DNA of 36,557 nt from Flavobacteriaceae bacterium (lineage in GTDB: Bacteria > Bacteroidota > Bacteroidia > Flavobacteriales > Flavobacteriaceae), in contig JAKISG010000023.1 in assembly GCA_021648755.1 (NCBI GenBank), forward strand, positions 1 through 36,557, written 5' to 3'. Of the stretch, positions 15,785 through 23,888 are shown piece after piece. The number at the start of each line of letters is the position of its first letter. The stretch's first letter is position 1. The translations under genes and the position numbers were made by a program. The notes under the pieces are model-generated. The model ran no database searches, had not been told where the DNA came from, and saw only the letters and a list, made by a program, of their open reading frames with translations.

Positions 15785-17617
15785 CTATTCTATTGATGAA
15801 ACTTTTAATTTTTCGCCTAAATATACTATTTTAAAACCTTCATCAATTTTAGTAATACAGCCAGAGGCAGGAATTATTTTAAGGTCTCCATTAATTAATT
15901 TTATGAATAGTGTGACTACATTGTCATTCTTTTTTGCTTGTGTAATTATTTTTTCAAAATGTTTAGATGATTGAATTTCTATTTCGTGAATAGTTGGGTG
16001 TTTTCTAACAATTGTAGCTAATTTTACAAAATCATCTGTTTGCGAAAATAAGCCTTCTTTTGGGCTATTTTCTGGGTCAACGCTTTCTTCGGGTGTTAGT
16101 AATCTAAAACTTCCGTTTTCTCCAAATTGTTCTCTAAACTTATCAATACAATGACTATTAATATCTGTGTTAGCCGTTAAAGCCATTAAATACCCTATAT
16201 CATTTAATTCAATATTGTTTTCTAGTTCATCTGAAAATATATTTTCATTTATAGCTTCTATTCCTAATTTTATCGCCTTTTTAATATTATTTGAATTAGA
16301 ATCTACCAACACAACATGTCTATTATTTTGATTTAAATAAGTAGCAATAAGTCTTGAAAACTCCCCTGCACCGACAATTAATATTCCATCAGATTTTTCT
16401 AAAAATACTTTTAATATTTTTGCCATTAAACGGGCTGTTGTAGCATTTAATAATACAGTTCCTAATACTATCATAAAGACTAAAGGCGTTATTAACTCTG
16501 CCCCTTCCACCCCATCTTTAACTAATTTTAGTCCAAATAATGAAGCAATACCTGCAGCGACAATTCCTCGTGGCCCAACCCAACTTATAAACAACTTTTC
16601 ATTGGTTTTAAAAGAAGATTTATAGGTACTTAAAAAAACACCTATTGGTCTTATTAAAAATACAACTGTTAAAAATAAAAATACGGTATTCCAATTATAA
16701 ATTGCTTCTAAATCGGCCATATTAATATTGGCGGATAATAATATAAACAAAATAGATATTAATAGTACACTTAAAGACTCTTTGAAATATAATATTTCTT
16801 TTAGGTTAGACAGACCACTATTACCCATTACCATTCCCATAACTACTACTGCCAATAATCCTGATTCATGCGCAAAATGATTTGCTAATACAAAATCAGT
16901 CATTACTACAGCTAGCGCAAATACATTAAGTAAATAATGTGGTATTAATTTCTTTTTTATAGTATAGATTAATGCGTGTGCAAAAAGGAACCCTAAAAAG
17001 ATACCAAAGAATACAATTTTGCTAAATTCTATTAATGCTGTTTTTGTAAACTCTAACCCTTCTTGTATATTAATAAACTCAAATACTAATACGGCAACTA
17101 AGGCGCCAATTGGATCAATAAGTATTCCTTCCCATTTTAAAACTGCAGAAATATCTCTTTTTAAAGGTACATTTCTTAATATTGGAGAGATTACTGTTGG
17201 TCCAGTTACAATAATTAAAGCTGCAAAGAGGAAAGAAATTTCCCAACTAGTCTTAAAAATATAATGTACTGCAATACCTGCACCGAAAAAAGTTATAAAA
17301 GATCCTAAAGTTATTAGTCTAGATATTACAGACCCTACGTTTTTAATTTCTTTTAATTTTAAGGTAAGGCTACCCTCAAATAAAATAATACCTATTGATA
17401 AAGATACAAAATAATATAAACTCTCACCAGGAAATAACCCTTTAGTACCATTCCAAATTGGCTCTATCCATTTAGAACCATCTTCGGTAAGTAAGGTTGC
17501 TATTGGTCCAACCAAAAGACCGATAAGTAATAATGGTAAAATAGCAGGAATTTTAAATCTCCAAGCAAACCATTGTGCTAAAATTCCTAGAATAAGGACA
17601 CCTGCTAATTCTATCAT
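15785..17617 (-). CDS. NhaP-type cation:proton antiporter (CPA1) with RCK domain
   Basis: 610 residues. Membrane domain 1 to about 400 with FKIPAILPLLLIGLLVGPIA near the start, RNVPLKRDISAVLKWEGILI (with IDPIGA after it) around the ion site, and FISWVGPRGIVAAGIASLFG near 340-360. These are landmarks of CPA1 exchangers. A nucleotide-binding domain starts near 405 with GILIVGAGEFSRLIATYL, and a regulatory tail completes the protein. It would exchange Na+ or K+ for protons. It is the first gene of the antiporter pair; a possible -7 box TAGTTTTG lies at 17701-17708 on the minus strand. Pairing of a CPA1 and a CPA2 antiporter suggests joint control of pH and alkali-cation balance. Confidence 0.92.
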   Translation of the reverse strand: MIELAGVLILGILAQWFAWRFKIPAILPLLLIGLLVGPIATLLTEDGSKWIEPIWNGTKGLFPGESLYYFVSLSIGIILFEGSLTLKLKEIKNVGSVISRLITLGSFITFFGAGIAVHYIFKTSWEISFLFAALIIVTGPTVISPILRNVPLKRDISAVLKWEGILIDPIGALVAVLVFEFINIQEGLEFTKTALIEFSKIVFFGIFLGFLFAHALIYTIKKKLIPHYLLNVFALAVVMTDFVLANHFAHESGLLAVVVMGMVMGNSGLSNLKEILYFKESLSVLLISILFILLSANINMADLEAIYNWNTVFLFLTVVFLIRPIGVFLSTYKSSFKTNEKLFISWVGPRGIVAAGIASLFGLKLVKDGVEGAELITPLVFMIVLGTVLLNATTARLMAKILKVFLEKSDGILIVGAGEFSRLIATYLNQNNRHVVLVDSNSNNIKKAIKLGIEAINENIFSDELENNIELNDIGYLMALTANTDINSHCIDKFREQFGENGSFRLLTPEESVDPENSPKEGLFSQTDDFVKLATIVRKHPTIHEIEIQSSKHFEKIITQAKKNDNVVTLFIKLINGDLKIIPASGCITKIDEGFKIVYLGEKLKVSSIE

Positions 17618-17790
17618 TATCGTGTTTTAATTTTTTTAAAATAAATACCTAGTTAGCAAATGCCAGATTTGTTATTTTTTTTAATTCATATACTGTAAGA
17701 CAAAACTACTGATTTATTTATAAACAATTTGGATTCTACGAACTTAATGGTAAATAAAAAGTTCATCATTTGTTCATTTGACAGAATAAA

Positions 17791-17820
17791 AAAACCATTT
17801 TTATTTTTAAAAATGGTTTT
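17791..17820 (-). terminator. Rho-independent terminator of the B12 uptake operon
   Basis: A perfect 13-base stem (AAAACCATTTTTA with its complement) closes a TTTT loop. On the minus strand it lies about 20 bases after the stop of the beta-propeller gene and runs into a T tract. It would end the btuB-btuG transcript before the antiporter genes. Confidence 0.8.
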
Positions 17821-17839
17821 TATTTAATCTTTTTTTAGG

Positions 17840-18919
17840 CTATTGAAAAACAACAAAATTTGGAATTATACCTGTCGTAATCGTTTGAGTTTCATCTGTA
17901 TTTAAATCAAATATTTTTAAAATACCTTCACTAGTAAAATTACCTGCATTTAAAGTATATAGTTTATCTTCTTTTATAGTCATACCATAATAAGAACCAT
18001 CAAAACCAGAAATTTCTTCGGATGGTGATGTAACAATAGATTGACTAAATACTTTACCATTTAAATTATAATAAAATACATCTTTTGCAGTATTAATAGA
18101 TAAGTGTTCTGGGTGTTCAGTCATTCCAAAATCAAAGTTTACAAAAACAGCATCATCTTTAATTCTTACTAAACGTCCTGCTGTATCAGTACCAGCATAA
18201 TTTCCTCTACACAAAACCCATATATCATTATTTTTATCTATTTCAATAGAATTTGGTACTCCTCCAACAGTTAATGAACTCATTTCAGTATTATTTGTAG
18301 TGTCAATAATGACAACTTGATTATTTTGATTAAAACCACCTTTTAAATTTACATATAATTTAGCATCATTAATTAGCATCTTTTCTGGACCTTCGCCAAT
18401 AGGAATAGTGCTTTCTACTGTATTTGTTTCTAGGTTTATTACAGTAATAAAATCATCGGTAGCATCTGTTCCATCTCCCCAATTTGAAACATATCCTTTA
18501 TTATCAATTGCTACAAAAAACCTAGGGTTATTTATCTCTGTTCCTTCAATAGTTGCTATTTTTTCCATAGTATATCTATTTGTCACAATAATTTTGTGTG
18601 AACCATTTAAAACAAGATATGCATTGTCATTATAAAAATACATAGATTGTAATGTATTACCCATTGGTTCAGAATTAACTGTTTGATAAACATCAGGAAC
18701 TACGGTACCATCATTATTAACAAAAGATAATGTTCCTATTCCTGTAGCAAAATTACCTTCATTGACAATAAAATAACCATTTACATAATCACCTTGAGGT
18801 ATTGGATCATCATCAGAGTCAGAACTACAAGATAGCATTACACTCATTATTATTAATAAAAATACTTTACTGATTGTTTTCATTGGTTTCATTGTTTTAA
18901 TTGTTTTGATTGTTTTCAT
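17840..18919 (-). CDS. BtuG-like surface beta-propeller lipoprotein (YncE/DUF5074-like)
   Basis: 359 residues as annotated. The ATG at 18919 starts inside a low-complexity repeat (KTIKTIKTMKPMKTIS), and the more natural signal peptide starts at the ATG of residue 13 (base 18883), giving KTISKVFLLIIMSVMLSC with the lipidated Cys at residue 31. The rest is a chain of beta-propeller blades with recurrent 'NGYFIVNEGNF', 'VLNGSHKIIVTNRYTMEKIA', 'NLETNTVESTIPIGEGPEKM' patterns. The gene lies 3 bases after a BtuB-like receptor gene behind a cobalamin riboswitch. In Bacteroides, BtuG is a propeller lipoprotein that captures B12 for BtuB on the cell surface. By family and position this is probably the flavobacterial counterpart, though the direct sequence link to BtuG is my inference. 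Confidence 0.75.
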   Translation of the reverse strand: MKTIKTIKTMKPMKTISKVFLLIIMSVMLSCSSDSDDDPIPQGDYVNGYFIVNEGNFATGIGTLSFVNNDGTVVPDVYQTVNSEPMGNTLQSMYFYNDNAYLVLNGSHKIIVTNRYTMEKIATIEGTEINNPRFFVAIDNKGYVSNWGDGTDATDDFITVINLETNTVESTIPIGEGPEKMLINDAKLYVNLKGGFNQNNQVVIIDTTNNTEMSSLTVGGVPNSIEIDKNNDIWVLCRGNYAGTDTAGRLVRIKDDAVFVNFDFGMTEHPEHLSINTAKDVFYYNLNGKVFSQSIVTSPSEEISGFDGSYYGMTIKEDKLYTLNAGNFTSEGILKIFDLNTDETQTITTGIIPNFVVFQ

Positions 18920-18922
18920 TGT

Positions 18923-20734
18923 TTAAATTTTTAATGTTAATTGAATTGAATAATTTCTATTTGGCATTGGTCTATAAGCTACAGTTTCATACTTTGAATT
19001 AAATAAATTGTTAACTGAAATACCAATGTTTATTTTACTATTTAATATTGTTTTATATAGGTACAGGTTAGATAACCAAAAATCATCGACAACTTGCGTG
19101 TTTGATGTTGTTGTAAATACCTCGCCATTATACTGTTGATTAAAATTTATAGACCATTTTTTATAGTTATAATTTAAAATTGCATTAACTTTATGAAGGG
19201 GTACATAAATTAATTGTTTATCTAATTCTTTATCTATAGAAATTGAGTATGCATACTGTGTTTGAAAATCAAATGTATGCTTACCTATTTTTTTTGTTAC
19301 TGCAAATTCAATTTCTAAGCCATAACTATCGACATTTTGAATATTTACTGGTTGCCAAAAATAACTAGTTACTGGTCGCCACTGAATTAAATTTTTGCTT
19401 TTAGTTAAATAAGATGTAATATTAAAAGTTATGTTTTTTAACTTATAATCTAAACCTAGTTCTACTGTTTTACTATCTTCTGGCTGTAGATCTTCGTTGC
19501 CACTGGCAAACCAAAACAAGTCATTAAATGTTGGTAATCTATAGTTTGTAGCAAAATTTGCTTTGATACTAAAATTAGAGTTTATAACATATTTCGTATC
19601 AAAGGCATAAATAAAAGGAATTTTATAAATGTTAGATACTCCTTTTCTAACGCTTACATTGTAATTAAACTTATGTGTTAACTCATGATGGATTAAAAAA
19701 TAAGATTCTAATACATTACGTTCTTTATCTTGAATATTTGTTCCAACACCATTAGTAAATCTGTTTTCTATACCTATATGAAAACTTAAATTATGAACTA
19801 AAAAATAATTAAAATCATATTTCGTTATATATTCATGACTTTTACCAAAAGAAAATTCTGAAGATTGCTTATTAAAGAAAAAATTATATTCTTCATTTAA
19901 ATATGCTAATTTTAATGTTGAATTATGTTTACTTCCAAAATTTTTCCAACTCAATAAAAACCTGTTCTCATTATTTTTATATTTTGAGTTACTTGGTGCA
20001 ACTAATGTTCTTGATAACTCTCTATCATTATTACTATAAGTAGTAAAAAAATGAATTTGATTGTTTGTGTTAATTTTATAAGCAAACACTCCTTTTAAAT
20101 GATAGTTTTTATATTTGGCATTTTCGTTAACTATATCTGTGCCTAAATAAGGGTAATCATTATTAGATTTTGCGCCATCAATAACAATTTTAGTATAAAT
20201 TTTATCGGTACTTAGTCTTGTTTTTATTACTGCATTTTGAGTATTAAAACTTGCTAGACCTAAATTAATATTTAAGTTTTTTTTAGGCACAAAATATACT
20301 TTATCTCTTAAATTTATTGCACCACCAATTGCTCCACTACCAAAAAGCACACTACCAGCTCCTTTTCTAATTTCAATCTGATTAAAACCATTTGCAGAAA
20401 GTGTGTTAAAGTCGGTTTGACCATTTAATGTAGAGTTTATTGCTATCCCATTCCAATAAACACCTGTGCTAGACGCTCCTGACCCTCTTAAAGAAATAGA
20501 TGAAACCATTCCGTTCCCACTCTGTTTAAAATATAAGTTTGCTTGGTTTTGAAGTAAATTACCTAGCGACTGCCGTCTTTTATTTATGATGGAATCATTT
20601 AATATTTTGATTTGGTATCCTGCATTTATTTTAGATGAAAAATTACCATATAATTTTACCTCATCTAATAAATTAATAGAATCATTTTGTCCAAAAAAAG
20701 CACAACCATAAAGAAGAAAATACCAATGTTTCAT
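18923..20734 (-). CDS. btuB: BtuB-like TonB-dependent outer-membrane receptor for cobalamin
   Basis: 603 residues, close to the ~600 of BtuB and shorter than SusC-type receptors. A short signal (about 1-15) is followed by the TonB-box/plug domain: LLQNQANLYFKQSGNGMVSS, then ISLRGSGASSTGVYWNGIAI and IEIRKGAGSVLFGSGAIGGA. The remainder is a 22-strand-type barrel ending in NYSIQLTLKI, with a terminal hydrophobic residue as in outer-membrane barrels. A cobalamin riboswitch lies 46 bases upstream, which is strong evidence for the substrate. It is co-transcribed with the BtuG-like propeller. In this pairing the lipoprotein would hand B12 to the receptor, which passes it to the periplasm using TonB energy. 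Confidence 0.9.
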   Translation of the reverse strand: MKHWYFLLYGCAFFGQNDSINLLDEVKLYGNFSSKINAGYQIKILNDSIINKRRQSLGNLLQNQANLYFKQSGNGMVSSISLRGSGASSTGVYWNGIAINSTLNGQTDFNTLSANGFNQIEIRKGAGSVLFGSGAIGGAINLRDKVYFVPKKNLNINLGLASFNTQNAVIKTRLSTDKIYTKIVIDGAKSNNDYPYLGTDIVNENAKYKNYHLKGVFAYKINTNNQIHFFTTYSNNDRELSRTLVAPSNSKYKNNENRFLLSWKNFGSKHNSTLKLAYLNEEYNFFFNKQSSEFSFGKSHEYITKYDFNYFLVHNLSFHIGIENRFTNGVGTNIQDKERNVLESYFLIHHELTHKFNYNVSVRKGVSNIYKIPFIYAFDTKYVINSNFSIKANFATNYRLPTFNDLFWFASGNEDLQPEDSKTVELGLDYKLKNITFNITSYLTKSKNLIQWRPVTSYFWQPVNIQNVDSYGLEIEFAVTKKIGKHTFDFQTQYAYSISIDKELDKQLIYVPLHKVNAILNYNYKKWSINFNQQYNGEVFTTTSNTQVVDDFWLSNLYLYKTILNSKINIGISVNNLFNSKYETVAYRPMPNRNYSIQLTLKI

Positions 20735-20780
20735 AAATAACTGTCTTTACTTCCGAAGACTTGTTTATTAAGTTTTTTAT

Positions 20781-20985
20781 GGCAGGTATCCTGACTTGCG
20801 TTTTGCTGTTGGTCTTCCCATTACTTCGTTTAAGTGTAACAGTGACATTTAGATTAACAACAAACATCACACTTTAGCGTGACTTAGCTTACAGTTGCGG
20901 AGACAGTTCAAGAATTGTTTAAAGATTAAACGCACTTGATTCCCTTTTCATACTGTTAAATTAATAACAGTCAACCAAAATCTTT
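20781..20985 (-). promoter_or_regulatory. Cobalamin (AdoCbl/B12) riboswitch
   Basis: The minus strand carries the B12 riboswitch boxes in order. GGGAATCAAGTGCG is at about 20931-20945, CCGCAACTGTAAGC at 20887-20900, GTCACTG at 20840-20846 and TGGGAAGACC at 20811-20820. The 3' box AAGTCAGGATACCTGCC is at 20781-20797. A -7 element TACCTTTG at 20987-20994 lies just before its 5' end. It controls the receptor gene at 20734. No intrinsic terminator follows the aptamer, so control is probably at translation start. When B12 is bound, expression of the receptor and propeller should fall. Confidence 0.95.
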
Positions 20986-20986
20986 G

Positions 20987-20994
20987 CAAAGGTA
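20987..20994 (-). promoter_or_regulatory. -7 promoter element TACCTTTG for the B12 operon
   Basis: Minus-strand TACCTTTG matches TAnnTTTG and sits at the 5' edge of the riboswitch. It is 43 bases from the oppositely oriented -7 box of recX, so the two promoters are divergent within about 60 bases. No perfect TTTG partner is visible. Confidence 0.5.
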
Positions 20995-21036
20995 ATTTTA
21001 AATAATGAATTTTGAATCTGTTTTTTGATTAAATTG

Positions 21037-21044
21037 TAACTTTG
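21037..21044 (+). promoter_or_regulatory. -7 promoter element TAACTTTG for recX
   Basis: TAACTTTG matches TAnnTTTG and lies 7 bases before the recX ATG at 21052, so the transcript is almost leaderless. TTTG at 21011-21014 is upstream but at 22 rather than 19 bases. Confidence 0.5.
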
Positions 21045-21051
21045 ACGGCCT

Positions 21052-21522
21052 ATGCAAAAAACAAAATCTTATACTGTTGACCAAGCACAATTCTTATTAG
21101 AACGTTATTGTATTTACCAAGATAGATGTCATATTGAAGTAGAGAAAAAGTTAAAGACTTTAAATATAATTACTGAAGCCCAAGAAATAATTATCATCCA
21201 TTTAATTCAAAATGATTTTCTAAACGAAGAACGTTTTGCTAAAAGTTTTGTGAGGGGAAAATTTAACATCAAGAAATGGGGAAAGTATAAAATCAAAAAC
21301 GAATTAAAATTTAGACAAATTAGTGCTTACAATATAAAAACGGCAATGAATGAAATTGATGATGAAGTATATACTGAAACTATAAAAAAATTAGTTGTAA
21401 AAAAAGCAGCAACGCTAAGTGAGGAAAATATTTTTATTAAAAAGAAAAAGATATTAAATTTTTTATTACAAAAAGGATATGAGTTTAAAGATGTTATTAC
21501 TCTTGTAAATCAAAATTTATAA
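21052..21522 (+). CDS. recX: RecX-family regulator of RecA
   Basis: 156 residues, normal for RecX. The first repeat carries AQFLLERYCIYQDRCHIEVE and the second LIQNDFLNEERFAKSFVRGK followed by KKWGKYKIKNELKFRQIS. These match the RecX three-helix repeat pattern with the 'L.E.RFA..F...K....G...I..EL' signature. RecX binds the groove of the RecA filament and limits its activity. It has its own promoter divergent from the B12 operon and is followed by a large inverted repeat and a terminator shared with rng, which comes from the other side. No recA is present in the window. Confidence 0.92.
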   Translation: MQKTKSYTVDQAQFLLERYCIYQDRCHIEVEKKLKTLNIITEAQEIIIIHLIQNDFLNEERFAKSFVRGKFNIKKWGKYKIKNELKFRQISAYNIKTAMNEIDDEVYTETIKKLVVKKAATLSEENIFIKKKKILNFLLQKGYEFKDVITLVNQNL

Positions 21523-21527
21523 AGACG

Positions 21528-21585
21528 GTTTATAAAACCTAATCTGTAAAGGTTTTGCAAAACCTCTTTACAAAGTTTTATAAAC
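21528..21585. repeat. Long inverted repeat between recX and rng
   Basis: Outer arms GTTTATAAAAC (21528-21538) and GTTTTATAAAC (21575-21585) are exact complements. The enclosed segment TGTAAAGG...CCTCTTTACA with the core GGTTTTGCAAAACC folds as a second stem. The whole 58 bases form a large cruciform or hairpin right after the recX stop and before a separate terminator. It may be a small dispersed repeat or an extended terminator. Confidence 0.6.
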
Positions 21586-21586
21586 A

Positions 21587-21620
21587 AAAAAGCCCCACTA
21601 TTCTAAATAGTGAGACTTTT
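21587..21620. terminator. Bidirectional terminator between recX and rng
   Basis: AAAAGCCCCACTATT and AATAGTGAGACTTTT pair with two mismatches around a short CTA-type loop and are flanked by A and T tracts on the two sides. It can end transcripts coming from recX on the plus strand and from rng on the minus strand. Confidence 0.7.
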
Positions 21621-21634
21621 GTCATAATATAGAT

Positions 21635-23182
21635 TTAATGCAAACCTTTACCTTTTTTATCGTAAAAACGATAGTTTAAGTATTGGTAAGCATCTCTAGG
21701 TAAAATTTTAATCCATTTTTTATACTTCAAAAACCATTTTTGCTGTATTGAAAGGAATCCTTTTTGTAAATATGCAGCAATGAATGGATGTACATTCAAC
21801 ACCAAACCATTATATTTAGGATGATTGACAAAACGATCTAAATCGTGCTCAATTTTATCTAATAAAATAATTGGCGCTTCGACTGTACCATCTTGATTTG
21901 GGTTTGGCTCTCTTGTAACAATAACACGTTCTTGACGTACTCTCTGTCTAGTAATTTGCATTAAACCAAACTTACTTAAAGGTAGTATTTTATGTTTTGT
22001 TCTACTAGATTTCATTTCAGCCTTCATAAACTCAAAGAGTTTGTTTCTGTGTTCTGCTGAACGCATGTCTATAAAATCTATCACAATAATCCCACCCATA
22101 TCTCGTAATTGCAATTGTCTTGCAATTTCTGCTGCCGAAATCATATTGACTTCAAGTGCCGTATTTGCTTGTGAGTTTGCTTTATTTGAACGGTTACCGC
22201 TATTTACATCAATAACATGTAATGCCTCAGTATGTTCAATTACAAGGTAAGCCCCTTTTTTCATTGAAACTGTTTTTCCAAAAGATGTTTTTATTTGTCT
22301 TTCGATATTTAGTTTTTCAAAAATAGGTTCAGTAGCATTGTAATGTTTGACTATCGATACTTTTTTAGGTGCTATTCTTTCAATATAAATTTTTAAATCT
22401 TTTACTAAATCTTTATCATCTGATAATATTTTTGTGAAAGAGTCATTAAATATATCTCTTAATATAGAAGAGCCTCTATTCATTTCGGATAGTACTTTTA
22501 CAGGAATATTTGCATTTTGATTAGCAACTTTCTTGCAAAGTGATTTCCAACGTTCTAATGAGTATTGAAGATCTTTATCTAAATCTGCTACTTTAATATC
22601 TTTAGCAACAGTTCTAAGTATCACACCAAAACCATGTGGTTTAATACTTTTTACCAATCTTTTCAGTCTGTCTTTCTCTCTTCTATCTTCAATTTTTTGA
22701 GAGACAGAAACTCTGTTAGAAAAAGGCACTAAAACTAAATAGCGACCCGCAATAGATATTTCTGAACTTATTCTAGGTCCTTTTGTAGATATTGGTTCTT
22801 TTACAACTTGAACCAATATATTTTGATTTACTTTAATTACATCATCAATCTTACCATGTTTGTCAATATCTTTTTCGAATGAAAAGTTTTTTAAAGTGTA
22901 ATCTGTTTTTTTACCTGATCTTATTTGTTTCACAAATTTATTTAATGATAATAATTGTGGTCCTAAATCATGGTAATGTAAAAAAGCATCTTTCTCACTT
23001 CCTACATTTACAAATGAAGCATTTAAACTTCCTAGGGTTTTTTTTACTTTGGCAACAAATATATCGCCAACAGCAAAATCATTATCATTACTATCTTTAT
23101 GTAATTCAATTAGTCTGCCTTCTTTTAATAAGGCAAAATCTATATCAGAGGAATTTGATCTAATTATTAATTCTATATTCAC
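21635..23182 (-). CDS. rng: Ribonuclease G/E family endoribonuclease
   Basis: 515 residues, the RNase G size without the long RNase E tail. An S1-like RNA-binding region occupies about 35-130 (VGDIFVAKVKKTLGSLNASF). The catalytic DNase I-like part carries IDVNSGNRSNKA with Asp325 and IIVIDFIDMRS with Asp369, the two metal-binding Asp of the family. The zinc-link region is not clear. The enzyme cleaves single-stranded RNA, including rRNA precursors and mRNA. It is transcribed after HU and the 29-residue basic protein on the minus strand, an order I recall as common in Bacteroidota. Confidence 0.95.
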   Translation of the reverse strand: MNIELIIRSNSSDIDFALLKEGRLIELHKDSNDNDFAVGDIFVAKVKKTLGSLNASFVNVGSEKDAFLHYHDLGPQLLSLNKFVKQIRSGKKTDYTLKNFSFEKDIDKHGKIDDVIKVNQNILVQVVKEPISTKGPRISSEISIAGRYLVLVPFSNRVSVSQKIEDRREKDRLKRLVKSIKPHGFGVILRTVAKDIKVADLDKDLQYSLERWKSLCKKVANQNANIPVKVLSEMNRGSSILRDIFNDSFTKILSDDKDLVKDLKIYIERIAPKKVSIVKHYNATEPIFEKLNIERQIKTSFGKTVSMKKGAYLVIEHTEALHVIDVNSGNRSNKANSQANTALEVNMISAAEIARQLQLRDMGGIIVIDFIDMRSAEHRNKLFEFMKAEMKSSRTKHKILPLSKFGLMQITRQRVRQERVIVTREPNPNQDGTVEAPIILLDKIEHDLDRFVNHPKYNGLVLNVHPFIAAYLQKGFLSIQQKWFLKYKKWIKILPRDAYQYLNYRFYDKKGKGLH

Positions 23183-23308
23183 TCTGTTAATTTTTTATAC
23201 CAAATAATTATTAAGTATTAATTTATTTGGACGGTTAATAAAATTTTTACAATCGAAAATTAAATAAATTAACTTTCTATGTCAATGAACTTAAGCCTAA
23301 GGAAATAA

Positions 23309-23326
23309 TGCGTGATATATCACGCA
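23309..23326. terminator. Perfect 18-base palindrome after the small basic ORF, possible attenuator
   Basis: TGCGTGATATATCACGCA is fully self-complementary. On the minus strand it follows the stop of the 29-residue ORF by 6 bases and precedes rng by 126 bases. There is no strong T tract, so it may be a partial terminator, an RNA processing site or a protein-binding site. Confidence 0.45.
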
Positions 23327-23332
23327 CTAAAA

Positions 23333-23422
23333 TTATTTTTTCTTATGTCTATTTCTTCTGCTTCTTTTTTTACGCTTGTGCGTAGATATTTTTTTACGCT
23401 TTCTTTTTTTACCACTTGGCAT
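23333..23422 (-). CDS. Tiny basic ribosomal-type protein (AURKAIP1/COX24, mS38-like)
   Basis: A 29-codon ORF starting MPSGKKRKRKKISTHKRKKR, with 20 Lys/Arg residues, and ending in NRHKKK. I recognise it as a conserved Bacteroidota mini-protein annotated as an AURKAIP1/COX24-domain protein, related to mitochondrial ribosomal mS38 and actinobacterial bS22. It would sit in ribosomal RNA of the small subunit. It lies 29 bases after the HU stop and ahead of rng on the same strand. It is too short for common gene callers. Coding status is well supported by composition and position; the ribosomal role is by family analogy. Confidence 0.8.
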   Translation of the reverse strand: MPSGKKRKRKKISTHKRKKRSRRNRHKKK

Positions 23423-23451
23423 AGTTTATCTATTTTTTAAATGAATAATTA

Positions 23452-23742
23452 TTATTTTACTTTTACTTTTGTTTTAACTGCATTTACAAAAATTTTTGCA
23501 GGTTTAAATGCAGGAATATTGTGTGCAGGTATTTTTATAGTCGTATTTTTAGTAATATTTCTACCCGTTTTTTCTGCTCGTTTTTTTATTATAAAACTAC
23601 CAAAGCCTCTTAAATATACATTCTCTCCACTTTCTAAAGATTTTTTTACCTCAGTCATTAAATCTTCAATAACCCTTAAAACATCTGCCTTTTCCATTCC
23701 AGATTTTTCAGCGATATTTGATACTATTTCTGCTTTTGTCAT
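23452..23742 (-). CDS. hup: HU-family DNA-binding protein
   Basis: 96 residues. TKAEIVSNIAEKSGMEKADV at the start, then VYLRGFGSFIIKKRAEKTGR with the GFGSF motif, and NTTIKIPAHNIPAFKPAKIF at the DNA-contacting arm and tail. It binds and bends DNA as a dimer in the nucleoid. A minus-strand -7 box TATATTTG (23786-23793) lies 43 bases before the start. It is the first gene of the HU, mS38-like, rng run and is divergent from mutY. Confidence 0.96.
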   Translation of the reverse strand: MTKAEIVSNIAEKSGMEKADVLRVIEDLMTEVKKSLESGENVYLRGFGSFIIKKRAEKTGRNITKNTTIKIPAHNIPAFKPAKIFVNAVKTKVKVK

Positions 23743-23785
23743 TATATTATTTTTATTATGTTTTTTATTCTAAATTTAAGAACGG

Positions 23786-23793
23786 CAAATATA
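23786..23793 (-). promoter_or_regulatory. -7 promoter element TATATTTG for the HU-rng operon
   Basis: Minus-strand TATATTTG matches TAnnTTTG, 43 bases before the HU ATG. No TTTG is found at the ideal -33 spacing. Confidence 0.5.
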
Positions 23794-23888
23794 AACTTTT
23801 AAATCTAAATAAAAGGTAATTGGTTAAATTTTAATACAATAAAATTATATTATTGCATTTGTAAATAAACCTGATATTTAACTGTAAA

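Noticed and set aside
20682..20870. Minus-strand ORF of 62 codons
   Set aside because: It lies over the 3' half of the B12 riboswitch and the start of btuB in another frame, so it is a shadow.
23441..23773. Plus-strand ORF of 110 codons opposite HU
   Set aside because: Antisense shadow of the HU gene with no family resemblance.
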